Shown piece after piece: positions 1 through 8,728 of a stretch of 18,170 bases of DNA. Every line of letters starts with the position of its first letter. The stretch's first letter is position 1. The DNA comes from Psilocybe azurescens. Lineage: Eukaryota > Basidiomycota > Agaricomycetes > Agaricales > Agrocybaceae. The DNA is taken from assembly GCA_023853785.1 (NCBI GenBank), contig JAJIRX010000282.1:1-18170 (forward strand), in the 5' to 3' direction. The position numbers were made by a program, and so were the translations under genes. The notes under the pieces are model-generated. The model was given only the letters and a program-made list of their open reading frames with translations. It searched no databases and was not told the DNA's origin.

Positions 1-404
1 AATTGAACGTTAGTTTGGCATGAGAGACCAGGGGGCCATGGCCGAAAACGTGATATTAATAACAATCATCACGTGCGGATATTGCAGTTCCGAGCCTGCT
101 AGCACGACTGCCACTGCCACGTTCTTTTCTCGTCCCAGGTACGAGACTTTGTTTGCCTCAGGTGTTTGAAATCCCCGTTGAGTTTCTACTCCGAGCATAG
201 AAGAGATGATTATTAAAAGCAGCGTGGGCGTATTATACAAGCTCTGGCGCCTCGGCTCGGACATTGCTAGTGCATGCCAAGCATTTTGATACGGTGATCA
301 TTGATGTCGACAATTCCTATGTTTTTCCGGGGTGGAAGTGTCAGCAGTACCAGTCTCGCTATCTCTAATGCACAGCGTGATGACACCAGTGAGAATGGTG
401 GCGT
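1..404. other. left flank, no supported gene
   Basis: An open frame of 84 codons runs on the minus strand (10-264) and starts with a basic, then hydrophobic, N-terminus. It has no recognisable domain, no homologous partner elsewhere in the window and no conserved flanks, so I do not call it a gene. Homology with the other copies of the repeated family begins near 405, which makes this stretch unique flank of copy 1. Confidence 0.4.
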
Positions 405-606
405 GTTTATATCAGGTGTTTTGTACTAGATTTGCGGAACATGACATGGAAGATACTAGAATTTATTTCCCTGGACCGCTTTTAAATTGAATCCCGTGGA
501 GCACGTCTGGAATGACAGAAGGGACTCAACTTTAGATCAGCCTCAATCTTGAGTTCTAAAATTATACATGGGATTTGTAACTGCTGCCCGCTATGTGCTA
601 ACCGTC

Positions 607-613
607 TATAAAA
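607..613 (+). promoter_or_regulatory. TATA box of family copy 1
   Basis: TATAAAA lies 72 bp before the presumed start codon at 679. The same box and its flank (CTATAAAATGGTCA) recur at the same distance before copies 2 and 3, while the surrounding sequence has diverged. Confidence 0.6.
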
Positions 614-678
614 TGGTCAAAATGTCTGAGCCATTGTCACCATCTCAATCGCACATTTTCATATCCCAATCAATCGAC

Positions 679-1802
679 ATGAGTACTACCGCCGTTCCAC
701 CGCCGTCGCTGACACCCTTCTATCGAAGCCTCGCTTAGCGAAATGTGTAAATTTACATGATAATCTCCATAACGTTCGCTAACACGTGCTGTGTACACCC
801 ACCAGCTCGCTTGACCTTAACAAATTTGTTGATGCTGCCGCCGCTGGCAACTCTAGGACCCTTGAATTCAGCTCCAGTAACCTCGGCAAGGAGATCGACC
901 TTTTGCTCACGTTCGAACCTCCGAAAGTCGGCAAATTATATGTCGACTTGTTCCCTGTTGTCTGGAGTGAGTGTTCGCAAGTGTTTATATTCATAGCTCG
1001 TCTCATTCATGATGTCCCGGCAGAGGTTTTATCTTTCAGCGCCACTGGCGTTAGCTTAGCCGACGTTGAGTACACCGCCGACACCGGATTTTTGTCCCTC
1101 AGATCAAGGCTGGCAACCGTGTCGCTGCCTCCAACGCGCAGAGCTGCCAGGTAAGCGCTCACTCGCTCGTGGTATATTCTAATATATGGCTCACCGTCAA
1201 TCAACTCGAAGACTGGGCAAAGGTCACACTCAATAACAATGCGAATGGGAACGGACAATACTTCACCCCCGCTGTCGCTGGTACTCCTGGTGTCATGCAA
1301 GCACTGAATGGAACTGGGCGCCCGGCCAACATGGGAATTGTATGATTCGATATGATCCATTGATTTCTCTCATTCTGGCTGACATGTTTTTCCAGGGATT
1401 CTTTAACGATGCCGGTACCAAAATGGAGCCTGCTCTCGTATGGAACAATATAGCGTACGTTTTTCTGTGTCTTTTCTTTTCTTTTCTTTCCTTGACTTGA
1501 CTTCCCAACTAATCACCTTTCGCTTTATGATTAACTAGTAACAAAAGCACGCTGTCTGTTCAACTCACTCCTAACTTGAAGATTTATGCGGTCAGCGACT
1601 ACAAAGGTGTGATACAAGCATATAACCAGTCTCATGCACACAGTACTCATCTGACGCATAAATTTTAGCCACCCAATTGCTCAGGGGCGATATCGAATCT
1701 CCTGTTTTGTTTGAGAAGAATCTCATCGCTCTCCCTTCGTTCACCGAGTGGACTGTGTCTATTGACCCGGGAACAGGCGAAGTCAAGATCACGGAGGCCT
1801 AG
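679..1802 (+). CDS. uncharacterised Agaricomycete protein, family copy 1, with frame interruptions
   Basis: I do not recognise this family. Comparison of copies gives seven exons: 679-744, 806-966, 1024-1150, 1188-1339, 1396-1454, 1539-1606 and 1669-1802, for a protein of about 262 residues. No membrane segment or clear signal peptide is seen. The N-terminus is rich in Ser, Thr, Pro and Ala, and the rest alternates polar and hydrophobic residues as in a beta-rich soluble protein. It ends in PGTGEVKITEA. Differences from copy 3 are mostly synonymous, which implies past selection on protein. Frame breaks are at 715-717 (CCC where copy 3 has CCCC, giving an early stop), at the T5 run 1089-1093 and at 1219-1221 (AAA against AAAA). 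The acceptor before exon 4 reads TATATGG where copy 3 has ACAGGG, so it has no AG. Exon 2 is intact here, unlike in copies 2 and 3. Either a recent pseudogene or a gene with sequence errors. Confidence 0.6.
1471..1493 (+). repeat. CTTTT microsatellite in intron
   Basis: Tandem CTTTT units lie inside the fifth intron of copy 1. The matching introns of copies 2 and 3 carry T-runs of different lengths instead. Confidence 0.6.
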
Positions 1803-1892
1803 TCATCGAATTCTCTCGACACTCGCTGCTAAAGTCGTTAAATGTAGTGTATCTGTTTGTTTTTGCACAATTCATGTTCTATTTTCAATTCC

Positions 1893-1913
1893 ATCTCTAC
1901 CAGTCTAAGACTT
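1893..1913 (+). promoter_or_regulatory. conserved 3' motif of the family, copy 1
   Basis: The motif CTCTACCAGTCTAAGACT lies about 95 bp past the stop codon. It recurs at the same place after copies 2 (6793-6812, minus), 3 (10330-10349, plus) and 4 (4945-4964, minus). Its neighbours have diverged, especially in copy 4. A 3'UTR or 3'-end-processing role is inferred from position only. Confidence 0.45.
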
Positions 1914-2002
1914 TAAGCTACTCTGCAAATGAGTATACCGTGCATTCCGAGTTCAACGACATCTATTCCTGTTAATTACAAACTTCAGTCACACTTCCAC
2001 CA

Positions 2003-2032
2003 GTATATACTATATATACGCGATCTTCTCAC
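2003..2032 (+). promoter_or_regulatory. conserved TATA-like element downstream of copy 1
   Basis: The core TACTATATATACGCGATC is matched on the other strand at 6674-6700 behind copy 2, within flanks that are only partly conserved. About 85-95 bp further on lies a short conserved reading frame, which is the layout expected of a second promoter on the same strand. In this copy the ATG corresponding to copy 2 is missing. Confidence 0.35.
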
Positions 2033-2545
2033 CGATATTTCAATATGCATAGCTCCATATACCCCCTGGGCACTCCAACTCTCTTGATCCGGCAATCACT
2101 CCAATTATATATTGACAGCCGCTACCTCGAAGCAGATTGTACACTTTACGGCATGGCCATCGGGATCTTGAGAGTCCCGATAGATCGATCACTGATTTCA
2201 TAAGACATCAACATGACACCGCACAGAATTATTGCTTGACCTTGTATGAGCGCTCTATCAGCCACCGTGATTCCCACCGTTAAATATACTCGTCTCTCTT
2301 TCTGTTCGTGTTCCTCGTTTACTTTACCTCGTTCTTCGCCCCATCCCGCCCCAGACTCAGCTCAATTTTACCCAGCCAATCTCGACCCTCTCTAAATGCT
2401 TTGTCTCCAAGTACTTGTCAAGACAACGCCGACGATTTTTCACAGACTTGCCTAAATTGCCAGGCTATTTGTTTTTGGTGGCGGACACGAGACCGAACAG
2501 TGTACCGAAAACGGACTTTTACTTTGTTGCCTACAATAAGAGAAG

Positions 2546-3382
2546 ATACAGGACGTCGAACTACACGTGTCTACAACCATATATATATATATACACCACC
2601 TCGCCCACTCGTTATCACCCTCAAACCCTCTCAATCCTCCTCCCTCAAACACCTGCACAGAGGCACCTCCATATTCAATGTGCGGGCTAACGGGTAGATA
2701 AAGGATTATCCTAAAGTGAACAATGGTCGATGGATAACTTCCAGTTCAGTGGTGGTAGTGGAAGAGGAGGGAGAGGAGAGAGATGAGGGAGAGTGCCCGA
2801 AGTCGAGTCCGTAGAGAGAATCTCTGTGTGGCCCACGAGCTATACACCGCCAGCGAGAACGTCACTGACACAATGTTCCTGTTCTGCATTGTTGCAACAC
2901 GCATGGCGAATCCCATTGCCGCGTGTGCGATCTCTAACTGTGGTTTGGAATTTGAATCGGATAGAACGGTCCTCGTTAGTCCCGAACCAAGCGCGGCAGC
3001 TACGGTGACCAGAGTCATTTCGACGAGCTCCGGTATGTATCTGAATGACCTACGAAGTAGCGGGGGTAGATCGCGCGTGCGAGAGTGCTCGTGCTTGTGC
3101 TCGTGCTGATGATTTCATTTCGTTGACTGGACTCCGAGTCGGTCGAAGCAGCTGGCAGGGAGAGACGGGAAGCCGGGCGCAACACAGAGGTCTTTGAGTG
3201 CGGTAAGCCATGCGTTGGAGAACAATATGTACTCTCATGTGCAATTATGTGAAGGAGTAGGAGGGGAGGGATGAGATGAGTAGGTCGAGAAGATGCAGAA
3301 ACGAGATCCGGACCTGGTGTGTACTCCGCCCCATCCGAATCCAATTATGCAATAGTATGCTCCCTATCCATATTTCCCTCCC
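2546..3382. other. intergenic, simple repeats, no supported gene
   Basis: This stretch contains an (AT)n tract (2579-2593), a purine-rich strand (2758-2790) and GTGCTC-type repeats (3085-3108). Between 2783 and 3030 both strands are open (minus 2746-3018; plus 2783-3109), and the plus frame ends at a plausible GTATGT donor near 3032. I recognise neither protein and cannot choose a strand, so no gene is called. Confidence 0.35.
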
Positions 3383-4341
3383 TCACCTCCTCGCTGAACC
3401 CCTCCCCTTACACGCCTTATCAAACAGCTCAATCACAAGCGCCTGAGATGTCATATCCATCACATTGTGCTGCGCCACGAACTTGAGCAAAATCCAACTT
3501 TGCACGAACGTCGCTTCTAGGACGTGGACGGGGGATGTGGGCGACGGCGCCAGGGAGAGGTGCAGAGTTGTGCGGGGGCAGAGCAGGAACTCAGGGAGGT
3601 GTGTGAATGGGAAAATATGCGCTGTGCTGGGCGTCCATCATAAGCGATAAATCTCCCCGGAGGCCCATGCGTGTGTTGGATAGTGGCAATGGCGTATTTT
3701 CCCGTGTTAGGAGGGTCGACGAGGGGTCTGCGTTAGCGTTGGACCCAAGGGAAAGAGGAGAGACCCTCGAGTAGTGCGGATGTCGTTGCCAGGGATGGAT
3801 AATATGAATGTGAGCTGTGTTCACAGATTTCTTATCCCTGGCTGATATCTACGACCACCGGGCCAGAGGTGGTCTGTGTAGTGGTCATCGCTCGTGGGAT
3901 CCAGGTACGAATTTTGCCTATCATCATGCGCACGGACCCTGCCCCCGCGTCGTCCCTTTCAATTCGTCTGCTTCGAACGCTGACGTTGGCTTCGAACGGC
4001 GCAGCTTGTATTCTTGCAATACATTATACTGTGCGCTCCTCGGAATATGTGCGATAGGCCCATCACTGCGAGCAGTGCCCGAGAATCACGGTCGCTGCTC
4101 TGGCAACAGTCCAAGCTACGTTTGAAATTTGAATATCAGTTCGCCTTGCTTCAGGCCCTAAGCCTCAAGATCAAATGATCACCTCACTCCCGCCAAGCTC
4201 GGCACAGTACTTCCCATAATTTAACTCGACGCTTGACCTCCTCCGCATTAGTGTCACTGTATTTCTGCCAGAGGCTGCTCTGAGATTCCCCATCTTGATC
4301 GGCTCGCTTTCTGATCAATCCGCTCGAAGCATTGTGCTGTC
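3383..4341 (-). pseudogene. probable multi-exon gene of unknown function, broken frame
   Basis: I do not recognise the protein. The 3' part is convincing: from 3824 to 3383 the minus strand encodes a continuous protein if one base is discounted at the GGG run 3594-3596. Before the break it reads DLSLMMDAQHSAYF, and after it EFLLCPRTTLHLSLAP and HVLEATFVQSWILLKFVAQ, ending at a TGA at 3383-3385. Upstream on the same strand lie further open pieces: 4125-3832, with one TGA and containing the acidic, aromatic stretch DPTSDDHYTDHLW, and 4341-4184, containing SSLWQKYSDTNAEEVKRRV and preceded by a CTTAG acceptor. I infer one gene of several exons. Exon joints are not resolved and a start codon was not found. 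The break could be a sequencing error, as elsewhere in the window. Confidence 0.35.
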
Positions 4342-4944
4342 CTAAGGACACACAAATCTAATTCATGAAACTTTGAATGGGTAATCCAGGCTTCAGAAAA
4401 GTGAACGATTCTTCTCGACGGTATGGAAGCTGAGTCTGGTTAGTTTATCAATCACAAGCGCGCCACGTATCTTTGAATCCCCCTGTCCTGTCCCACTCCG
4501 CCCTCCGCCCTCCACCGCCATCTACCATTCTCTGTGCACGGTCTCTTCATCTTCATAATATATATATCCTCACCACACACACGCACCCAACATGTCAGCG
4601 GGCGCTCTCTCAGCACAGACGAAATCGCGGACAAGCACAAGGAACGTCCGATCCCTTCCGTCAAGTCCGATCCAATCCAATCCACCATACTGATCGGAGA
4701 ATAAAATAGAAATTTCGACGCCCTCATTTCACTTGCAGAGTACACTCTGTCTTTTTCCCTTTCTCCTCAGGCTCTGCGGCAGCGGAAGCGGCGACCTATG
4801 CGGTTGGATAATCATTGATCCTCAGTGAGATGGCAATTTCATGTCCTATATCTAGCTAGCAGGCAAACTGACACGCAATGCCGAGTCCTCGACTGGATAA
4901 AAGTTGTCCCACGGCATGTCCTTTTGCTTATCATGTCCAATTCA
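4342..4944. other. gap without a supported gene
   Basis: A pyrimidine-rich stretch at 4475-4550 and an (AT)n tract near 4555-4568 precede a short plus-strand frame starting at 4592 and stopping at 4693. The layout resembles a promoter and leader, but the 33-residue product has no recognisable features. Nothing else is supportable here. Confidence 0.35.
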
Positions 4945-4964
4945 AAGTCTTAGACTGGTAGAGA
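4945..4964 (-). promoter_or_regulatory. conserved 3' motif of the family, copy 4
   Basis: Reading the minus strand this is CTCTACCAGTCTAAGACT, identical in its core to the motif behind copies 1 and 2. It lies about 140 bp past the end of the copy 4 coding remnant. It fixes the orientation and outer limit of that copy. Confidence 0.45.
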
Positions 4965-5103
4965 TACCATGCCTCACTGTAGAAATCAACTGTGTATTCT
5001 CTCAAGCAAGATCAGATATACGACTAGTGATAATTTAACAATGTTCACAACCACTGTTGATAGGGATCAACCCATGACAAATATTAATAATTGGATGGTG
5101 AAG

Positions 5104-5770
5104 CTAGTTTGATCTTGATCTCGCTTGTTCCCGAGCCAATGCATACTCTCACTTTGTCGACGAGTCGAGAGCGATGAGTTTTGTGGAAACAAAAGAGGGA
5201 ATTCGATATCGTCCCTGATCAATTCGATTGCTAATATATTTAGGACCCATTATTAGCCTAGTACCAGTATTCCTGAGGCTTTTTAGATCGTACCTTGGTA
5301 TCGCTCGTTGCATAGATCTTCAATTTGGGAGTGAGCTGAGCCAAGAGTCTGGTATTATTGCTACATTGATCATCAAATTAAAATTTATTAGTCAGGAAAA
5401 TCACGAGAGGAAGGAAACCGTACGCGATATTGTTCCAGTTGAGAGCAGGCTTGGTCTTGGTACCGGCATTGTTAAAGAATCCCAGCACAATATGTTAGCC
5501 AACATGAGAGAGATAATGTGAGCGACTAAGTGAGTCATACAATTCCCATGCTGTCCGAGCACCCAATTTCATTGACGCATTTCATAACGTTCCGAGTACC
5601 GACGACGGCATGGTTGATGTCTTCCGCGTTCCCATTCGCATTGACTTTGAGACTGCATGTTTGCGCACTCTTATTTTGATGATTGCATGATAGATTTGAT
5701 AGACTAGAATCCAAACGGTCCATTACTTACCTGGCAACGCTGCGGGTATTCACATTTCGGATATAAGTTG
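5104..5770 (-). pseudogene. family copy 4, truncated and decayed
   Basis: This is a diverged relative of the C-terminal two thirds of copies 1-3. Matching parts on the minus strand are the end of exon 3 with its GTAAGT donor (about 5755-5728), exon 4 (VNANGNAEDINHAVVG and SDSMGI), exon 5 (NNAGTKTKPALNWNNIA), exon 6 (AQLTPKLKIYATSDTK) and a damaged exon 7 that ends SGTSEIKIK in place of PGTGEVKITEA. Exons 1-2 and the promoter are not recognisable upstream of 5770. The acceptor before exon 5 reads TGTGCTGG where copy 3 has TTTCCAGG, so its AG is gone by substitution rather than by homopolymer indel, and exon 7 has several frame breaks. It is much more diverged than copies 1-3 are from each other, so it is an older member and most likely a true pseudogene. 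Confidence 0.65.
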
Positions 5771-5774
5771 AAAT

Positions 5775-6169
5775 CCCAAATTCTATGTATGACATCGAAC
5801 TCAACACAAGGTTCTTGAGGATCTAGACCTCAGTCTTCTCTTTATCACGTGGCATTTTCCGCTCATTTAATTGAAAACGTTTGCGACAACAAAGATTATT
5901 ATATCTTGCATGATACATTCTACTGCTACTAGCAAATCCAGATCACGACGCTGGATGCAAACACATCTCATGTTGAATATACATGTTTGTAGCACGCCAT
6001 CTCCGAGAGACTGATAGCACCTCGACCACGTCGTCGACTATAAAGATGGTCAACATTTAGGGAAGCGATCAAGAGTACCGTGTGTTAGAACACTGAGTTG
6101 TATCCACGGCTCACTCCATACAGCCGAGAAATCATGACGTCAAAGAGAAACAAGTTTTCGTATTGTAAA
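5775..6169. other. gap between copies 4 and 2, no gene seen
   Basis: No open frame of note. A lone CTATAAAGATGGTCAACATT at about 6038-6057 resembles the family TATA region, but it sits on the plus strand without the rest of the promoter or the gene. It may be chance or a scrap of another copy. Confidence 0.4.
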
Positions 6170-6534
6170 CAATGAGGTAAAAGTTCATTGTGGGTAAACT
6201 ATCAAGGCCCATGGCCGTCGGCGAAGAAAGGGCCTGAGCATTTACGTGAGTAAATATGTGAAAAATAGTCGGCATTGTCGCGACAAGTACACAGAGATAA
6301 TACATTTGGAGAAGGTCGCGATTGGCTGAGTAAAATTAAACTAAGTCAGGGGTAGGATGGGGTGAAGGTTGAAAGGTAAAAGACGAAGGTGAAGGAGAAG
6401 CAAATCGAACGAAGAATGTAAACAGAGGATGGGAATAACAGGGGCTGATTGGGCTCTCATACGAAGTCAAGCAATACTTCTGTGCGGTGTTATATTGATT
6501 GAGTACTTGTCTTGTGAAATGAATAACCGATCTA

Positions 6535-6603
6535 TCAGGATTCTCGAGTTCCCGACGGCCATGCCGTAAAGTGTACAATCTGCTTCGAGGCAGCGACTGT
6601 CAT
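6535..6603 (-). CDS. candidate short reading frame downstream of copy 2
   Basis: The frame is 22 codons from ATG to TGA on the same strand as copy 2. It lies about 85-95 bp after the TATA-like element at 6674-6700. Its core, KQIVHFTAWPSG, is encoded within or next to the 33-bp block shared with unit A, and there the CCA/CCG difference is silent while two upstream codons differ. In unit A the ATG is replaced by sequence with a stop. It could be the first exon of a longer gene or a conserved non-coding block that happens to be open. No function is proposed. Confidence 0.2.
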   Translation of the reverse strand: MTVAASKQIVHFTAWPSGTRES

Positions 6604-6673
6604 AATGGGAGTGATCGCCGGATCAAGAGAGTTAGAGAGTCCAGGGTAGTATATGGAGCATATTAAAACACCA

Positions 6674-6700
6674 GTGAGAAGATCGCGTATATATAGTATA
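6674..6700 (-). promoter_or_regulatory. conserved TATA-like element downstream of copy 2
   Basis: This is the counterpart of 2003-2032. The core TACTATATATACGCGATC is kept between units A and B although nearby positions differ. Its position before a short conserved frame suggests a promoter; that is inference. Confidence 0.35.
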
Positions 6701-6792
6701 CACCGGTGGAAGTGTGACTGAAGTCTGCAATTAATAAGAATAGATGTTGTTGAACACGGAACGCACTGTATACACATTTCCAGAGCAGCTGC

Positions 6793-6812
6793 AAGTCTTA
6801 GACTGGTAGAGA
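6793..6812 (-). promoter_or_regulatory. conserved 3' motif of the family, copy 2
   Basis: It is the same CTCTACCAGTCTAAGACT core as behind copies 1 and 4, about 95 bp past the copy 2 stop codon. The palindrome's outer limit (6794) falls at the end of this motif. Confidence 0.45.
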
Positions 6813-6903
6813 TGTAATTTAAAATAGAACACAAATTATGCAAAAACGGTTAGATATACTACATTTAACGACTTTGGTAGTGAGTGTCGAGAGAAATAGG
6901 TGA

Positions 6904-8039
6904 CTAGGCCTCCGTGATCTTGACTTCGCCTGTTCCCGGGTCAATAGACACAGTCCACTCGGTGAACGATGGGAGAGCAATGAGATTCTTCTCAAACAAG
7001 AGAGGGGATTCGACATCGCCCTTGATTAATTGGGTGACTACAATTCATCCGTCAGCTGGGTACTGGAGTGCACAAGGATGCTTGTATCATACCTTTGTAG
7101 TCGCTGACCGCATAGATCTTCAATTTAGGGGTGAGCTGAACAGACAGTGTGCTGTTCTTACTAGTTGATCATGAAGCGAAGGTGATTAGTTAGGAAGTCA
7201 TGTCAAGGAAGAAAAAACAAAAAAAACAGGAAAACGTACGCTACATTGTTCCATACGAGAGCAGGCTCCATTTTGGTACCGGCATCGTTAAAGAATCCCT
7301 GGAAAAATGAGTATGTCAGCCAGAACGAGAGAGATCAATTGACTAGATTTAATCATACGATTCCCATGTTGGCCGGACGCTCGGTTCCATTGAGTGCTTG
7401 CATGACACCAGGAGTGCCAGTGACAGCAGGGGTGAAGTATTGTCCGTTCCCATTCAAATTATTCTTGAGTGTGACCTTTTGCCCAGTCTTCAATTTGATT
7501 AACTGTGAGCCCTGTATTACGATATACGGCGAGCGAGTGAGCACTTACCTGGCAGCTCTGCGCGTTGGAGGCCGCGACACGGTTGCCAGCCTTGACCTGA
7601 GGGACAAAAATCCGGTGTCGGCAGTGTACTCCACATCGGCTGAGCTAATTCCACTGGCGCTGAAAGATAAAACCTCTGACGAGACATTATGAAATGAGAC
7701 GAGTTGCGCATATAAGCACTGTGAACACTCACTCCAGGCAACAGGGAACAAGTCGACATATAATTTGCCGACTTTCGGAGGAGGTTCGAACATGAGCAAA
7801 GGTCGATCTCCTGGCCGAGGTTACTGGAGCTGAACTCAAGGGTCCTAGTGTTGCCAGCCAGTAGCATCAACAAATTTATTAATGTCAAGCGAGCTGGTGG
7901 GTGCACAGAGTACACATTAGCGAAGGTGATGGAGATTATCATGTCAATGTACATACATTTTGCTCAGCGAGGCATCGATAGAAGGGGTGTCAGCGATGTC
8001 GGTAGAAGCTACGGCAGGAGAAGCGACAGGAGTGTCCAT
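6904..8039 (-). CDS. uncharacterised Agaricomycete protein, family copy 2, with frame interruptions
   Basis: This is the mirror twin of copy 3. Exons on the minus strand run about 8039-7957, 7893-7733, 7675-7549, 7511-7359, 7298-7240, 7160-7093 and 7037-6904. The start ATG lies 64 bp past a TATAAAA box. Recognisable conserved parts are the Ser/Thr-rich N-terminus, FVDATAAGN (disturbed here by a 2-base loss near 7855), KVGKLYVDLFP, NGNGQYFTPAV, FFNDAGTKMEPALVW and the end PGTGEVKITEA. Frame breaks are the AAA run at 7798-7800 (copy 1 has four), the A5 run at 7606-7610 shared by copies 1 and 3, and the 2-base loss. Exon 6 is intact here, because AAA before the donor keeps the frame into exon 7, while copy 3 has AA. 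No known domain is recognised. It is transcribed away from copy 3, from a symmetric promoter region. Confidence 0.6.
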
Positions 8040-8102
8040 GCTGATGATTGTATATGAAAATGTGAGATTGAGATAGTGATAGTGGCTCAGAAATTCTGAC
8101 CA

Positions 8103-8109
8103 TTTTATA
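8103..8109 (-). promoter_or_regulatory. TATA box of family copy 2
   Basis: TATAAAA on the minus strand lies about 70 bp before the copy 2 start codon. It mirrors the box at 9036-9042 and matches copy 1 in sequence and spacing. Confidence 0.6.
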
Positions 8110-8416
8110 GAAGGGCGGCATCGTGAGCAGCAGTTACAGGTCCCATGTATGTTCTAGAACTCAAGGGTTGGGGCCGATCTAAAGTTTTGTCGCTTCTGTC
8201 ATTTCAGACATGCTCCACGGATCCGATTGAAAAAGGTCCAGGGGAATATCTTCCATGTCATGTTCCACAAATCCAGGACAAAACGCCTGATACAAACAAC
8301 TCGTATTGTGGAGTACATGCTTTGTCGGCAGAAGCTGAATACAAATTTACCGAGTGTTTATTGACATCTTTCTGAGTTCGGAGAGTCAAACGCCTGGCAT
8401 AAACAGTCTCAAACTG

Positions 8417-8434
8417 TTGTGCCTGCAGGCACAA
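8417..8434. repeat. 18-bp perfect palindrome, left arm
   Basis: TTGTGCCTGCAGGCACAA is its own reverse complement. Next to it, AACAGT-CTCAA-ACTGTT can form a short hairpin. The pair lies about 390 bp upstream of the copy 2 start and is repeated in the right arm. I could not find it upstream of copy 1. It could be a binding site for a dimeric regulator or merely a hairpin near the palindrome centre. Confidence 0.5.
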
Positions 8435-8481
8435 ATACCCCTCAAACTTTGGCGAGAGTCATTCCGTGACATACAGAATGA

Positions 8482-8663
8482 CCATGCATCACGTGCCTGA
8501 AAGCGACATAACTCCGACCCCAAAAGACCGCCATATTGGAAAGCTACATAGTAGTCGACTTGACGGAACAAGGGTGCGTCTACACCACTTCACAAAGGAG
8601 TAGCCATCGCTGTTGTTTTGGGATCCCTTTGTGCATTTTGGGATTGATAGATCAGGTTTGAAT
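8482..8663. other. unique spacer at the palindrome centre
   Basis: These 182 bp separate the two arms and have no counterpart in the window. No open frame is convincing. Both flanks fade out through a short zone of substitutions (8466-8481 against 8664-8679). The spacer holds the midpoint of the divergent intergenic region of copies 2 and 3. Confidence 0.7.
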
Positions 8664-8710
8664 TCATTCTGTTTGCCATGGAATGACTCTCGCCAAAGTT
8701 TGAGGGGTAT

Positions 8711-8728
8711 TTGTGCCTGCAGGCACAA
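8711..8728. repeat. 18-bp perfect palindrome, right arm
   Basis: Mirror copy of the element at 8417-8434, with the same TTGTGCCTGCAGGCACAA core and adjoining hairpin, about 380 bp upstream of the copy 3 start. Confidence 0.5.

Larger units (their letters stand above)
405..2545 (+). repeat. duplicated unit A (copy 1 gene with its flanks)
   Basis: This stretch aligns end to end, in opposite orientation, with about 8300 down to 6170. The alignment covers the promoter (405-678), the seven-exon gene (679-1802), its 3' flank and a further 0.65 kb. Exons differ mainly at silent positions. Introns and flanks differ more, with small indels such as an extra 10 or so bases near 455-465 in this copy. 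The duplicated unit is therefore larger than the gene. It is an old segmental duplication compared with the near-identical palindrome at 6794-10349. Confidence 0.75.
6170..8300 (-). repeat. duplicated unit B (copy 2 gene with its flanks)
   Basis: This is the inverted partner of unit A (405-2545). The shared sequence covers the promoter, the gene and about 0.65 kb beyond its 3' end, including a 33-bp block that is identical at 6557-6589 and 2126-2158. Beyond 6794 this downstream block has no counterpart behind copy 3. The right arm of the palindrome is therefore a shortened copy of this unit. Confidence 0.75.
6794..8481. repeat. left arm of large inverted repeat
   Basis: The arm is the reverse complement of 8664-10349 with very few differences. 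I find three homopolymer length differences (A-runs at about 7206-7222 and one T at about 7093), a TG missing near 7855, one substitution in the outer 3' motif and three substitutions in the last 16 bp at the inner edge. The whole of gene copy 2 with about 430 bp of upstream sequence lies inside it. A second, independent homologue (unit A) shows that the arm arose from a pre-existing gene unit. Confidence 0.9.

Noticed and set aside
10..264. 84-codon minus-strand frame with a possible hydrophobic N-terminal segment
   Set aside because: No domain, no conserved copy and no splice or promoter context; chance open frame not excluded.
2746..3109. Overlapping open frames on both strands
   Set aside because: Neither protein is recognised and the strand cannot be decided from sequence alone.
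4184..4341. SLWQKYSDTNAEE-like stretch as the start of a DUF6535 membrane protein
   Set aside because: The opening resembles that family, but the expected hydrophobic segment (LIFAGLFSA-like) does not follow in any frame of the next 200 bp.
4592..4693. Short plus-strand frame after a pyrimidine-rich leader and (AT)n tract
   Set aside because: Only 33 codons, no recognisable product, and shifting one base gives an equally plausible different peptide (STDEIADKHKERPIPS).
6038..6057. CTATAAAGATGGTCAACATT as a remnant promoter of another family copy
   Set aside because: No other part of the promoter or the first exon aligns next to it.
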